Positions 25,577 to 35,047 of a stretch of DNA of 64,000 bases are shown one piece after another. Both the position numbers and the translations under genes were made by a program. Every line of letters starts with the position of its first letter. The stretch's first letter is position 1. The stretch is from an uncultured Lachnospiraceae bacterium (GTDB lineage Bacteria > Bacillota > Clostridia > Lachnospirales > Lachnospiraceae). The DNA lies in the NCBI GenBank assembly GCA_902774915.1, contig CACYKH010000003.1:179634-243633 (forward strand). Direction: 5' to 3'. The notes under the pieces are model-generated. The model was not told where the DNA came from. It made no database searches and worked only from the letters and a program-made list of their open reading frames with translations.

Positions 25577-26974
25577 ATGTTAGAATATCATGATCCTATG
25601 AAACCAGATGAAAATAGTGGAATGAACACAGGTACTCAACCTCAGCAGCAGATGAGACCTCAGACGCCACCAGAGCAGAGACCTGTAAAAAAGGAAAAGA
25701 AAGATAGCTTCGGAAAGAAGCTTGGAAGGACGGTGATTCTTGCTCTTGTCTTTGGACTTGTAGCAGGCATTGTGTTTCTTGGAGTTGGTCTTGGAGGCGC
25801 AAAACTACGCAACAGGAATGATGTAGAAAAAGAATACTCCGATAAAGACTACGAAGAGCTTAGAGAAGAACTTGAGAATCTTAAAGAAGAACAACAACAG
25901 ACTAGCGCAAAGGTTGAGACCGAGGAAAATGAGGATGACAAAGATGATACCTCAGATGATTCCCAGGATATAGATGTACAGCAGGTTTCCAGCTCTGCAG
26001 CAACAACTACCCTAGATTACGATGTTGCTGATATAGTTGAGAAAACTCAGCCATCTATTGTTTCTATCACAACAACTGGAACAACTCAGTATCAGTACTT
26101 CTTCCAGACATATGAGCAGCCTACATCTGGCGCTGGTTCAGGAATAATAATCGGTCAGGATGACGATGTACTCTATGTTGCAACCAACTATCACGTTATT
26201 AAAGATTCCGACGAAATAAAGGTTGGCTTCAACGATGGCGAAGTTGTTAATGCAGAAGTTAAAGGCTATGACGAGGATGAAGACGTTGCTGTTGTAACAG
26301 TTCCTAAGTCAGATATGAAGGACTCAACAAAGGATGCCGTTACCGTTGCAAGTATTGGCGATTCTACTGCTCTTCAAGTTGGTGAGCCTGCAATCGCAAT
26401 AGGAAATGCCCTCGGTTACGGTCAGTCTGTAACAGTTGGTTACATCAGTGCTTTAAACAGAACTGTTGAAGGCAGTGACGGTACATTTATCCAGACAGAT
26501 GCAGCAATCAATCCTGGTAATAGTGGTGGCGCTCTCATCAATTCAAAGGGAGAAGTAATTGGAATAAACTCTGTTAAATATGTTGATAGTACCGTTGAAG
26601 GAATGGGATTCTCAATTCCAATAAACGAAGCTATGTCAATCATTAATGATGTTATTTCGGGAGTTCAGAAAGCAGAACCTTACCTTGGCGTAACAGGAGC
26701 AGCCATTGACAGACAGTACGCTCAGGTTTATGGATTCCCTATGGGTATATATGTAAAAGAAATCGAATCTGGTTCACCTGCAGAAAATGCAGATCTCCAC
26801 GCTGGGGATATAATTGTTGAATTTGATGGACAGGAAGTTTATACTAATGATGCTCTTGAATCCCTTATAAAGAAGTGCGATGACGGAGACAATGTAGAAA
26901 TGGTAGTCTACAGAGCAGATGAAACTGGAAATTACGAGAAAATGACACTTAACGTCACATTATCTGCTAAGTAG
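25577..26974 (+). CDS. htrA: HtrA/DegP-like membrane-anchored serine protease
   Basis: 465 aa: a Gln/Pro-rich cytoplasmic N-terminus, one transmembrane helix (residues 46-68), an acidic Glu/Asp-rich linker with coiled-coil, a trypsin-like domain with catalytic His in NYHVIKD, Asp in DEDVAVV and Ser in NPGNSGGAL, and a PDZ domain near the C-terminus (PYLGVTG, AGDIIVEFDGQ). It degrades misfolded proteins outside the membrane. ATG 25577 follows AAAGGAAG at 8 bases; the ATG at 25559 is less likely. With tgt it is the only plus-strand unit. The 180-base upstream gap holds TTTTGACG/TTTTGACA repeats but no clear promoter. Confidence 0.93.
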   Translation: MLEYHDPMKPDENSGMNTGTQPQQQMRPQTPPEQRPVKKEKKDSFGKKLGRTVILALVFGLVAGIVFLGVGLGGAKLRNRNDVEKEYSDKDYEELREELENLKEEQQQTSAKVETEENEDDKDDTSDDSQDIDVQQVSSSAATTTLDYDVADIVEKTQPSIVSITTTGTTQYQYFFQTYEQPTSGAGSGIIIGQDDDVLYVATNYHVIKDSDEIKVGFNDGEVVNAEVKGYDEDEDVAVVTVPKSDMKDSTKDAVTVASIGDSTALQVGEPAIAIGNALGYGQSVTVGYISALNRTVEGSDGTFIQTDAAINPGNSGGALINSKGEVIGINSVKYVDSTVEGMGFSIPINEAMSIINDVISGVQKAEPYLGVTGAAIDRQYAQVYGFPMGIYVKEIESGSPAENADLHAGDIIVEFDGQEVYTNDALESLIKKCDDGDNVEMVVYRADETGNYEKMTLNVTLSAK

Positions 26975-26984
26975 CTTGGTATGA

Positions 26985-28115
<1,131 letters not shown>

Positions 28116-28135
28116 AACTATTCAATATAAGTACT

Positions 28136-28186
28136 AAAAAAGAGCGGTTATTTAGCGTAACAACCTTTACACTAAATAGCCGCTCT
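28136..28186 (-). terminator. Terminator overlapping the end of the YigZ gene
   Basis: Arms 28141-28155 and 28172-28186 pair over 15 positions with one wobble; the minus strand then reads six T. The stop codon of the YigZ gene (28172-28174) lies inside the stem, so the last five codons double as terminator. It sits convergently to tgt, for which no separate terminator is visible. Confidence 0.85.
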
Positions 28187-28765
28187 TCCTGCAGTAACTT
28201 CTATTATTTCTCGCTTTAATCTGTCGCATTCTTTTTCTGGAACTGTAGCACTTATTACAACTTTATCAGTATATGCCACTTCCAGCGATGCGCCTTCTAT
28301 TTTTTTAATCAGACTTTTTACTCTTTCAAAATCGCCATAATCCAGGGTAATATCAAATGTCTCAGTAACCCATACTGTGGTCTTCTCTGCCGCTTTTACT
28401 GCCTCCTGAGCAGACTCAGTATAAGCTCTCACCAGACCACCCGTTCCCAGAAGAACGCCACCAAAATATCTGACAACTATAATAATTATATTACTGACAC
28501 CTGAGTTTGTAACTACATCAAGTATTGGTCTGCCAGCAGTTCCGCCAGGTTCTCCATCATCTGAAAACTTAAGTGCAGGATTGTTATCGCCTATACTGTA
28601 GGCATAGCAAACATGACGTGCTGAGTAATGTTCCTTTCGGATAGCATTTAATAGCTCTCTTGCCTCTTCCTCCGAGTCAACATTTGCCGCTATCCCCAGG
28701 AATCTTGATTTTTTAATTATAACTTCGGATGTTCCGGTTTCTGTAATTCTTATTCCACTATCCAT
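28172..28765 (-). CDS. YigZ/IMPACT-family protein
   Basis: A 197-aa protein of the conserved UPF0029/IMPACT family. Signature elements are KKSRFLGIAANV near the start, HYSARHVCYAY, DDGEPGGTAGRPIL and VRYFGGVLLGTGGLVRAYT. The eukaryotic relative regulates the GCN2 pathway; the bacterial role is unsettled (ribosome or proline-peptidase links have been proposed). ATG 28765 has GGAG 6 bases before it; a TTG further upstream lies in an interspersed repeat. Confidence 0.9.
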   Translation of the reverse strand: MDSGIRITETGTSEVIIKKSRFLGIAANVDSEEEARELLNAIRKEHYSARHVCYAYSIGDNNPALKFSDDGEPGGTAGRPILDVVTNSGVSNIIIIVVRYFGGVLLGTGGLVRAYTESAQEAVKAAEKTTVWVTETFDITLDYGDFERVKSLIKKIEGASLEVAYTDKVVISATVPEKECDRLKREIIEVTAGRAAI

Positions 28766-28778
28766 AGCTTCTCCAAAC

Positions 28779-28807
28779 AAGTCAGTGGGGACACATCTGA
28801 TAACTTA
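28779..28807 (+). repeat. Interspersed repeat copy D (between nrdR and YigZ gene)
   Basis: Bases 28779-28798 match the core AAGTCACTAGGGACAGATCT at 17 of 20 positions, in opposite orientation to copies A-C; the far end TAACTTA gives an imperfect terminal complement. The nrdR stop codon TAA (28805-28807) is the edge of the element. Confidence 0.6.
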
Positions 28808-29254
28808 TTTAAGTATCTTCTTCAGCTCGTCCATGAATGTATTCACATCCTTGAACTCTCTATATACGGATGCAAAGCGAACGTATGCAACGCCATCAAG
28901 ATCTTTAATCTTATCCATAACAATCTCGCCGATTGCATTGCTATCAACTTCTCTTGTTTCAAGGTTATAGATTTCGGATTCGATCTCGTTAACACAAGCC
29001 TCAATCCTCTCCATTGGAACTGGACGCTTGTGACAGCTTCGAATAAGACCCTGAACTATCTTTTCTCTATCGTAAGGCTCTCTTGATTTATCTTTCTTGA
29101 TAACCATAAGAGGTGTAGCCTCAACCTTTTCAAATGTTGTGAATCGCTTTCCACAAACATCACACTGACGACGACGTCTTATAGCAGTATTGTCGTCTGC
29201 TGGTCTGGAATCGATAACTCTGGTTTCTTCATCTCCACAAAATGGACATTTCAT
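28805..29254 (-). CDS. nrdR: Ribonucleotide reductase repressor NrdR
   Basis: The 149-aa regulator has an N-terminal zinc ribbon (CPFC and CDVCGKRF) and an ATP-cone that senses dATP/ATP ([18 protein letters not shown]); it represses nrd genes via NrdR boxes. Length and motifs are canonical. It is preceded by a large hairpin element and a GH1 terminator, so its promoter must lie in or beside the element. No nrd gene is in the window. Confidence 0.96.
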   Translation of the reverse strand: MKCPFCGDEETRVIDSRPADDNTAIRRRRQCDVCGKRFTTFEKVEATPLMVIKKDKSREPYDREKIVQGLIRSCHKRPVPMERIEACVNEIESEIYNLETREVDSNAIGEIVMDKIKDLDGVAYVRFASVYREFKDVNTFMDELKKILK

Positions 29255-29277
29255 AACTTCTACCTCACATTTGTTCT

Positions 29278-29453
29278 TATGTAGTAACTACGGATTGCTA
29301 CTATGCTGCGCATATTTCGCAATCCTAGAAACATTCGCATTCTCACGATTTGCTTTGCAAATCGCTTCATGCTCATGTTTCTGCGCGCCATAAAGTCAGA
29401 AAGTTTGTTTTGCAAGCAAAAAACTTTCTGACTATGGCGCTGGTTACTACATA
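29278..29453. repeat. Multi-hairpin intergenic element upstream of nrdR (four-way junction shape)
   Basis: Perfect 11-bp terminal arms (29278-29288, 29443-29453) enclose three hairpins: GGATTGC/GCAATCC (29292-29298, 29319-29325); AGAAACAT/ATGTTTCT (29327-29334, 29375-29382) with inner CGATTTGC/GCAAATCG; and GCGCCAT/ATGGCGC (29385-29391, 29434-29440) with a perfect inner 13-bp stem (29394-29406, 29421-29433). No ORF is convincing. It could be a mobile palindromic element or a structured RNA in the nrdR leader. Confidence 0.7.
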
Positions 29454-29460
29454 TGGTATC

Positions 29461-29491
29461 AAAAAAGGGGTAATGTTGCAACCATTACCCC
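29461..29491 (-). terminator. Terminator of the GH1 gene
   Basis: Perfect 9-bp stem GGGGTAATG/CATTACCCC, 7-base loop, then six T on the minus strand, 47 bases beyond the GH1 stop. Confidence 0.92.
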
Positions 29492-29537
29492 AAATCTTGT
29501 ACTTTTATTTATTCCGTTATGAATTCATCTTAAAATA

Positions 29538-30878
29538 CTAGATGTTTTCTCCATTGCACTCTATCACTTCTCTGAACCAATGACCTGAATCCTTGATAAT
29601 TCTAGTCTGATCACGGTAATCAACGTGGATAAGACCAAATCGCATATCGTATCCATGAGCCCACTCAAAGTTATCCATTGCTGACCAATAGAGATAACCC
29701 ATAAGTTCAACTCCGTCTTCACCGGCACGTTTAAACTCTTTAAGATATCTATGCATAAAGTCAATTCGCTGTGGATCGTGAACCTTACCATCAAGAGATA
29801 CAGTATCATTAACTGCCATTCCATTCTCTGTAAGAAGAAGTGGCAAATGATATCTCTCATAAATGAATTTAGGTGACCAATACATTACCCTTGGATCAAT
29901 AACCCAGTTTAATGCATTTCGAGGAATACCTGTATACTCATTGTCGCGGTATCCTGAATCAACATCATCTGCAGCACTGTAATAAATATTCATGCCATAG
30001 AAATCTATTGGCTGTGAAATAAGCTCCATATCCCCAGGAGCAGGCACAACCATATCATCTCCGAATACTTCGTAAGCATCTTCCGGATACTTACCAAGAA
30101 CAATAGGATCTGAATAAATAGCGAGCGAGAAGAACATATCATTCATCGAGAAAGTATCTCTTCTTGCAATCTCAATATCATCTGGATTGTTTGACTTTGG
30201 AATGCGGGCTGGAGCTATAGGTGCAATTCCTATCTTTGCTTCACTCTTCGCATTCTCTCTTATGTATTTAACTGCTTTTCCATGAGCCAGAAGATAATTA
30301 TGAACCATTCTGAGTACAGTCTTATTATCACACTGCAGGAATGGTGCATGTCCACCGATCCAGAATCCATTTCCAATAAAGCATTGAGGCTCATTAAATG
30401 TAATCCAGTAATGAACTCTGTCTGATAGTGCATCTATCACAACCTTTGTATACTTCTCAAACCAATTTGGGAAGTCAGGATTTGCATAAGCGCCCTTAAG
30501 ATAAAGTTCATAAGGCAGATCCCAATGGAACAATGTGATGAGCGGAGTAATACCGTTTGCAAGAAGCTCATCTACAAGGTTACTGTAGAATTCGAGACCC
30601 TTTGGATTTACCTCTCCATCGCCATCAGGAATGACTCTTGACCAGCTTATGGAGAATCTATAGTATTTAATTCCCAGTTGTTTAAAAAGCTGTATATCTT
30701 CTTTATATCTGTGATAATGGTCGCATGCCACATTACCGTTTTCAGAATGCTTAACCTTGCCAGGTATGGATGAGGTAACATCCCAGATATTAAGGCCTTT
30801 TCCATCCTCGTTATATGCGCCCTCAACCTGATAAGCTGCTGTAGCTGCGCCCCAAATAAAATCTTTTGAAAAACCCAT
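29538..30878 (-). CDS. GH1 family beta-glucosidase
   Basis: Cytoplasmic retaining glycosidase, 446 aa, no signal peptide. The acid/base Glu is in YWITFNEPQ and the nucleophile Glu in LLLTENGMAV; the N-terminal FIWGAATAAYQVEGA is the GH1 signature. The probable role is splitting cellobiose or short beta-glucans that enter after the GH16 and GH5 enzymes elsewhere in the window act; 6-phospho-beta-glucosidase activity is not excluded, though no PTS gene is near. AAGGAG before ATG 30878. It is a single-gene unit. Confidence 0.94.
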   Translation of the reverse strand: MGFSKDFIWGAATAAYQVEGAYNEDGKGLNIWDVTSSIPGKVKHSENGNVACDHYHRYKEDIQLFKQLGIKYYRFSISWSRVIPDGDGEVNPKGLEFYSNLVDELLANGITPLITLFHWDLPYELYLKGAYANPDFPNWFEKYTKVVIDALSDRVHYWITFNEPQCFIGNGFWIGGHAPFLQCDNKTVLRMVHNYLLAHGKAVKYIRENAKSEAKIGIAPIAPARIPKSNNPDDIEIARRDTFSMNDMFFSLAIYSDPIVLGKYPEDAYEVFGDDMVVPAPGDMELISQPIDFYGMNIYYSAADDVDSGYRDNEYTGIPRNALNWVIDPRVMYWSPKFIYERYHLPLLLTENGMAVNDTVSLDGKVHDPQRIDFMHRYLKEFKRAGEDGVELMGYLYWSAMDNFEWAHGYDMRFGLIHVDYRDQTRIIKDSGHWFREVIECNGENI

Positions 30879-30913
30879 ACGTAACTCCTTTTCTTTTAAA
30901 AACTCCGAACATC

Positions 30914-30922
30914 ATTATAACA
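30914..30922 (-). promoter_or_regulatory. Extended -10 promoter of the GH1 gene
   Basis: Minus strand TG-T-TATAAT (an extended -10) with no good -35 hexamer; start predicted near 30907, about 30 bases before ATG. No clear cre site was seen. Confidence 0.55.
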
Positions 30923-30966
30923 AACTTCTATCCATTATTGATATATAAATTTCTAACTTTATTTAT

Positions 30967-31001
30967 AAAAAAGCGACATACAAAGAATATCTTTGTATGT
31001 C
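30967..31001 (-). terminator. Terminator of the ABC-F gene
   Basis: Perfect 12-bp stem (30975-30986, 30990-31001) with a 3-base loop, then GC and six T on the minus strand, a few bases beyond the ABC-F stop. Confidence 0.93.
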
Positions 31002-31007
31002 ACTTAA

Positions 31008-32933
31008 TTATCCCTGTAATTCGTCCCACTCAGTATAGAGCTCTTCCAGTTTTATCTCCGCAACTTCCTTCTTTTCTGATAGTTCAAGCAGGAGCTCAAC
31101 ATTTGTTCCATTTGCCGGATCATTAATCTGAGTATCGATTTCTGAAAGCTCAGCTTCAGTCTGTTCTATAGCTTTTTCAACACGCTTGATGGCATTTTCG
31201 CGTTTACGCTGTTCGGCATAAGAGGCTTTCTTCTCTTCGTATTCCAAACGGCCAGCAGACTTCGTTTTACCATCAGATTCTGTTTCAGTATTCTCGACTG
31301 CCACATCGCTATGCTGAAGATTAAAGAGTTCATCTCTCTTCTCTTCAAAATAATCATAGTTTCCTTTGTAGTTTGTCAGAACCTTTTCACGTAGTTCAAG
31401 AATCCTCGTAGCTGTCTTGTTTATAAAGTATCTATCGTGACTAACATATAGCACGGTTCCTGTATAATCCTTAAGAGCATCCTCCAGGATTTCCTTTGAA
31501 GGAATGTCCAGATGGTTGGTAGGCTCATCAAGGATCAGGAAATTGGCTGGTGAAAGCATAAGCTTTGCAAGAGAAAGCCTACCCCTTTCACCTCCGGATA
31601 GATCGCCGATGGTCTTGAATACATCTTCTCCTGTAAAGAGAAATGCGGCCAGGACGTTTCTTATTCTTGTATTATTCATATCCGGGAAGGAATCAGACAT
31701 CTCGTCAAATATGGTCTTGCCCGTATCCAGATCATGGTGCTCCTGATCAAAATATCCAACTCTTACCTTTGCACCAAGTGCCACATTACCAACATCTTTG
31801 GAAAGCTTGCGTGCAAGAATTTTGAGGATTGTGGTTTTTCCTGTTCCATTACCTCCGATCAGTGCCACATGCTCTCCGCGCTTAATATCTATATCAAGAT
31901 TTTCAAACAGCTGGTTATCACCATAAGCTTTTGCAAGGCCTTCAACCATGAGTACATCTTCGCCTGATTCACATACAGGTTCCAGTTTAAGTCTCATATC
32001 AGTTTGAACTTCCGTTGGTTTATCAAGTCTGTCAATCTTATCCAGCTTTTTCTCACGACTCTCAGCCCTCTTAATAGACTTCTCACGATTGAACTGCTTA
32101 AGCTTTGTTATAACAGCCTCTTCATGAGCAATCTCAGCCTGCTGCTTTATATAAGCATTCATTTCGGCCTGTCTGCGTTTCGCCTTCTCTTCTCTGTAAT
32201 AAGAATAGCTTCCGTTATAAACCTGGGAAACACCCTGATCTATTTCAATGATCTTATTAGTTATCTTATCTATAAAATATCTGTCATGGCTTACAACAAT
32301 AACAGCTCCGGGATAAGAAGAAAGATATCCTTCCAGCCATTTTGTGGACTCCATATCCAGATGGTTTGTTGGCTCATCAAGGATTACTATATCAGGATGA
32401 CTGAGAAGCAGGCGGCCTAATGCCACTCTCATCTTCTGTCCTCCAGAAAGACTTGCTATTGGTCTATCATAATCCTCTTTAGTAAATCCAAGACCCGCAA
32501 TAACTCCCGTAATCTCACTTTCATATGCGTAACCATTTTCTCTATCGTACTGTGTGGAAAGTCGATTATATGCTTCAAGGATTGGAGCAAGCTCCTGCTC
32601 ATTCTTACCCTCCATCTCCTTCTCAAGCTCACGGATTCTTTTTTCCATTTCGAGAATATATTTCTTTGCTTCCTGCATGGCTGAATAGATGGTATTATCC
32701 AGTTCAGTATCCTGATTCTGAGAGAGGTAACCCAGCCTCACATCACGGGCCATTACCACATTACCACTGTCAGCCTCATATTCTCCCAATATAACGCGAA
32801 GAAGTGTGGTCTTGCCGGCACCATTTATGCCGACTATTCCACACTTATCATTTTTCTCAATATGAAAATTAACATTCTTCAGAACCTGCGTATCCGCAAA
32901 GCTCTTAGCCACATTTTGACAAGCCAGTATCAT
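31008..32933 (-). CDS. ABC-F family ATPase
   Basis: A soluble 641-aa protein with two ABC domains and no membrane part: Walker A motifs GINGAGKTT and GGNGTGKTT, signatures SLSGGQKMRVAL and LSGGERGRLSL, an inter-domain linker of charged helices, and a C-terminal coiled-coil (EKKASYAEQRKREN onward). ABC-F proteins act on the ribosome E-site, some giving antibiotic resistance. Its start overlaps the histidine kinase stop by 4 bases (ATGA), so it belongs to the regulator/exporter set. Both YdiF/Uup housekeeping and resistance roles are possible. Confidence 0.9.
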   Translation of the reverse strand: MILACQNVAKSFADTQVLKNVNFHIEKNDKCGIVGINGAGKTTLLRVILGEYEADSGNVVMARDVRLGYLSQNQDTELDNTIYSAMQEAKKYILEMEKRIRELEKEMEGKNEQELAPILEAYNRLSTQYDRENGYAYESEITGVIAGLGFTKEDYDRPIASLSGGQKMRVALGRLLLSHPDIVILDEPTNHLDMESTKWLEGYLSSYPGAVIVVSHDRYFIDKITNKIIEIDQGVSQVYNGSYSYYREEKAKRRQAEMNAYIKQQAEIAHEEAVITKLKQFNREKSIKRAESREKKLDKIDRLDKPTEVQTDMRLKLEPVCESGEDVLMVEGLAKAYGDNQLFENLDIDIKRGEHVALIGGNGTGKTTILKILARKLSKDVGNVALGAKVRVGYFDQEHHDLDTGKTIFDEMSDSFPDMNNTRIRNVLAAFLFTGEDVFKTIGDLSGGERGRLSLAKLMLSPANFLILDEPTNHLDIPSKEILEDALKDYTGTVLYVSHDRYFINKTATRILELREKVLTNYKGNYDYFEEKRDELFNLQHSDVAVENTETESDGKTKSAGRLEYEEKKASYAEQRKRENAIKRVEKAIEQTEAELSEIDTQINDPANGTNVELLLELSEKKEVAEIKLEELYTEWDELQG

Positions 32934-34099
32934 TCATCTGTTTCCTTTAAATATATTATTACTTCAAGGCCCGGATCCCTGTTATAAAGCTTCAGACTTC
33001 CATCCATTCTTCCTACCAGTTCGTTCACAATATAAAGTCCAAGTCCTGAGCCATTTTCGTCACCAACATTCTTTCCTCTGTAGAACTTTCCAGTAATAAA
33101 TGGCATCTCCTCATCTGGTATTCCAGGACCAAAATCTCTGAAATGAAGTTTAATTCCATCAGTGTTTTCCAAACTGATCTCAACCTTGGTTTTTGCATAC
33201 TTCTCGGAGTTACTCTTTAAGTTCTCTATTATCTGAAGCAGTCTCTTCCTATCCGCATTTACCAGAATGGCTTTTCTATCTTCATCTGATTCAGGAAGGA
33301 TAATATCCACTTCATCTTCACTTACAAAGAGTCCTCTTACATCCTTATCAATGAACTCGATTATATCAAAGCTCTCCTTATTTACGTCAAGCTTATTCAT
33401 TTCTGAAATAGAATGGATGAAAAGATCATTTGTCAGCTGGGAAACCTCATCACATTTCTCCATAAGAACTGTCAGGTACTTTTGCCTCTTCTCCGGAGTT
33501 GAATCCATATTAGCTTCAAAAGCTTCAGCATATGCTCTTATTGAAGCCATAGGAGTTTTTATATCATGAGAAAGAGTTGCTATGACAGTCTTATTGTTCT
33601 CGATTGCATTTTTCTCTGCAGTACGGGATTTGATTATCTCCTTACGCATATTATCGAACGCCCAGGTAAAATCACCAAAATAATTGCCCTTACCCATCTT
33701 AAGAGATACATCCAAATTACCTTTGGATATCTCGGTGGCATATTCCTTTAATTCATCGAACGGCTTAAGAATACGGACGTAGATAAAAACAAGTAGGGAA
33801 AGGATCATTATGATACAAAAGAGCATCATAGCCCATACACACAGTACTTCCTTCTGGATGATTGCATATGTAATCTCCTCATCCTTGGAACTGATATTAT
33901 CGACTGCATCAAGCGCTCCATCAGTATCGCCGAAAAGAATAAGCTGCTGGAGTTCATTTTCCGCAACCACTCTGTCATTTCGAAGCTGCTCTACTTCCTT
34001 ATTGCTTGAGAAAAGGACCATCATTATTGCAAATGCAAATGCAGCCAGAATCAAAATATATATTAAAGATATATAAACTATTTTTTTCTTCATCTTCAT
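32930..34099 (-). CDS. Sensor histidine kinase
   Basis: 389 aa: transmembrane helix (7-29), short extracellular region (about 30-88), second helix (about 89-110), HAMP, then a HisKA domain with the phospho-acceptor His in TLSHDIKTPMAS and an HATPase with N box LKSNSEKYA, DFGPGIP and GSGLGLYI. It is all intact. The sensor loop of about 60 residues is short, consistent with sensing at the membrane or through the neighbouring exporter. It sits 4 bases after the response regulator gene. Confidence 0.93.
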   Translation of the reverse strand: MKMKKKIVYISLIYILILAAFAFAIMMVLFSSNKEVEQLRNDRVVAENELQQLILFGDTDGALDAVDNISSKDEEITYAIIQKEVLCVWAMMLFCIIMILSLLVFIYVRILKPFDELKEYATEISKGNLDVSLKMGKGNYFGDFTWAFDNMRKEIIKSRTAEKNAIENNKTVIATLSHDIKTPMASIRAYAEAFEANMDSTPEKRQKYLTVLMEKCDEVSQLTNDLFIHSISEMNKLDVNKESFDIIEFIDKDVRGLFVSEDEVDIILPESDEDRKAILVNADRKRLLQIIENLKSNSEKYAKTKVEISLENTDGIKLHFRDFGPGIPDEEMPFITGKFYRGKNVGDENGSGLGLYIVNELVGRMDGSLKLYNRDPGLEVIIYLKETDE

Positions 34100-34103
34100 C
34101 CAA

Positions 34104-34778
34104 TCACTTATTCAAAATATATCCAACTTTAAATACTGTTTTGATATGCTGTGGTTTTGAAGGATCATCCTCCAGCTTTTCGCGGAGCCATCTGATATGT
34201 ACTGTCAGGGTTGATGCATCCACCTCGCTGAACGCGCCCCACACCTCCGAAATGAGCTTATCCTTTTCAACAGCAGTATCCATATGTTTACACAGATAAG
34301 CCAAAAGGTCAAATTCTTTTAGAGAAAGATTTACCACTTTGCCAGACTTTGTAACTGTACGGGATGTAAGATTAACCTCCACATCACCGAATGTTACGGT
34401 CTCCTCTTCCTCAAAGCCATAGGTTCTTCTTATGAGTGCATTTACACGCACCAGCAGTTCCTTCATAGAATAAGGCTTAGGAAGATAATCATCGCCGCCC
34501 ATCTCAAAGCCTGCCACTCTGTCATCCACACTGGTTCTTGCACTGGCAAAAATAACAGGCACGGTAGAGACCTTGCGCAGCTCCTGACAAACCTCAAAGC
34601 CTTCGCCATCCGGCAGATTGATATCCAAAAGTATCAGATCGAACTTTCCATCTGTCAGAACCTCGTAAGCTTCATCCACGCTAAAAGCCTGCTCAACCTC
34701 GTATTCATATGTCTCAAGCATCTCCCTTGTAATATCCGAGAGCGCCCTATCATCATCAATTATAAGAATCTTCCTCAT
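34104..34778 (-). CDS. OmpR-family response regulator
   Basis: 224 aa: receiver domain with phospho-acceptor Asp in LILLDINLPDG and the conserved Lys in LPKPYSMKELL, then a winged-helix DNA-binding domain (ALIRRTYGFEE through VGYILNK). Partner of the adjacent kinase; likely target is the ABC exporter operon upstream. The start ATG and its RBS GGAGGG lie inside a partial copy of the interspersed repeat (34776-34797), a striking overlap. Confidence 0.94.
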   Translation of the reverse strand: MRKILIIDDDRALSDITREMLETYEYEVEQAFSVDEAYEVLTDGKFDLILLDINLPDGEGFEVCQELRKVSTVPVIFASARTSVDDRVAGFEMGGDDYLPKPYSMKELLVRVNALIRRTYGFEEEETVTFGDVEVNLTSRTVTKSGKVVNLSLKEFDLLAYLCKHMDTAVEKDKLISEVWGAFSEVDASTLTVHIRWLREKLEDDPSKPQHIKTVFKVGYILNK

Positions 34779-34797
34779 CTGTCCCTCCAGTGACTTA
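34776..34797 (-). repeat. Interspersed repeat copy C carrying the RBS and start codon of the response regulator
   Basis: The minus-strand stretch TAAGTCACTGG-AGGGACAGATG equals the core of copies A and B with two added bases, which create GGAGGG. The last three bases are the ATG of the response regulator. Confidence 0.6.
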
Positions 34798-34820
34798 TTA
34801 TATCATAGAAAAACGTAGAT

Positions 34821-35034
34821 GCCGAGCAGGTCTGACAAACTCTTTTCGAGACCGTCGCGGGTCTCGGTGCTTAGCGATTCACGAGCCTGAAAGGCGACGT
34901 GAGAGCTTAGCAAGCCGAAGCTTCTTTTCGAAGAAAGGAAGCCGGCGTCCGCTAGGAGGAGAATGGTCCGGTGGACCATTCTCGCAGAGAGCGGAAGCGA
35001 TGTCGAGAAAAAAGTTGTGTCAGACCTACTCGGC
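34821..35034. repeat. Large structured GC-rich element between the ABC permease and response regulator
   Basis: Terminal complements of 17 bp with one mismatch (34821-34837, 35018-35034) extend further imperfectly inward. Inside are hairpins: CGAGACC/GGTCTCG (34847-34853, 34860-34866); TGCTTAGC/GCTTAGCA (34868-34911, imperfect); GCCG..GCTTC / GAAGC..CGGC (34914-34945); and a perfect 11-bp stem GAGAATGGTCC/GGACCATTCTC (34959-34969, 34973-34983) inside CCGCT/AGCGG. GC content is well above the surroundings. Overlapping ORFs on both strands are by-products. It is either a MITE-like insertion or a structured RNA. Confidence 0.7.
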
Positions 35035-35047
35035 CATAACATTTTTC

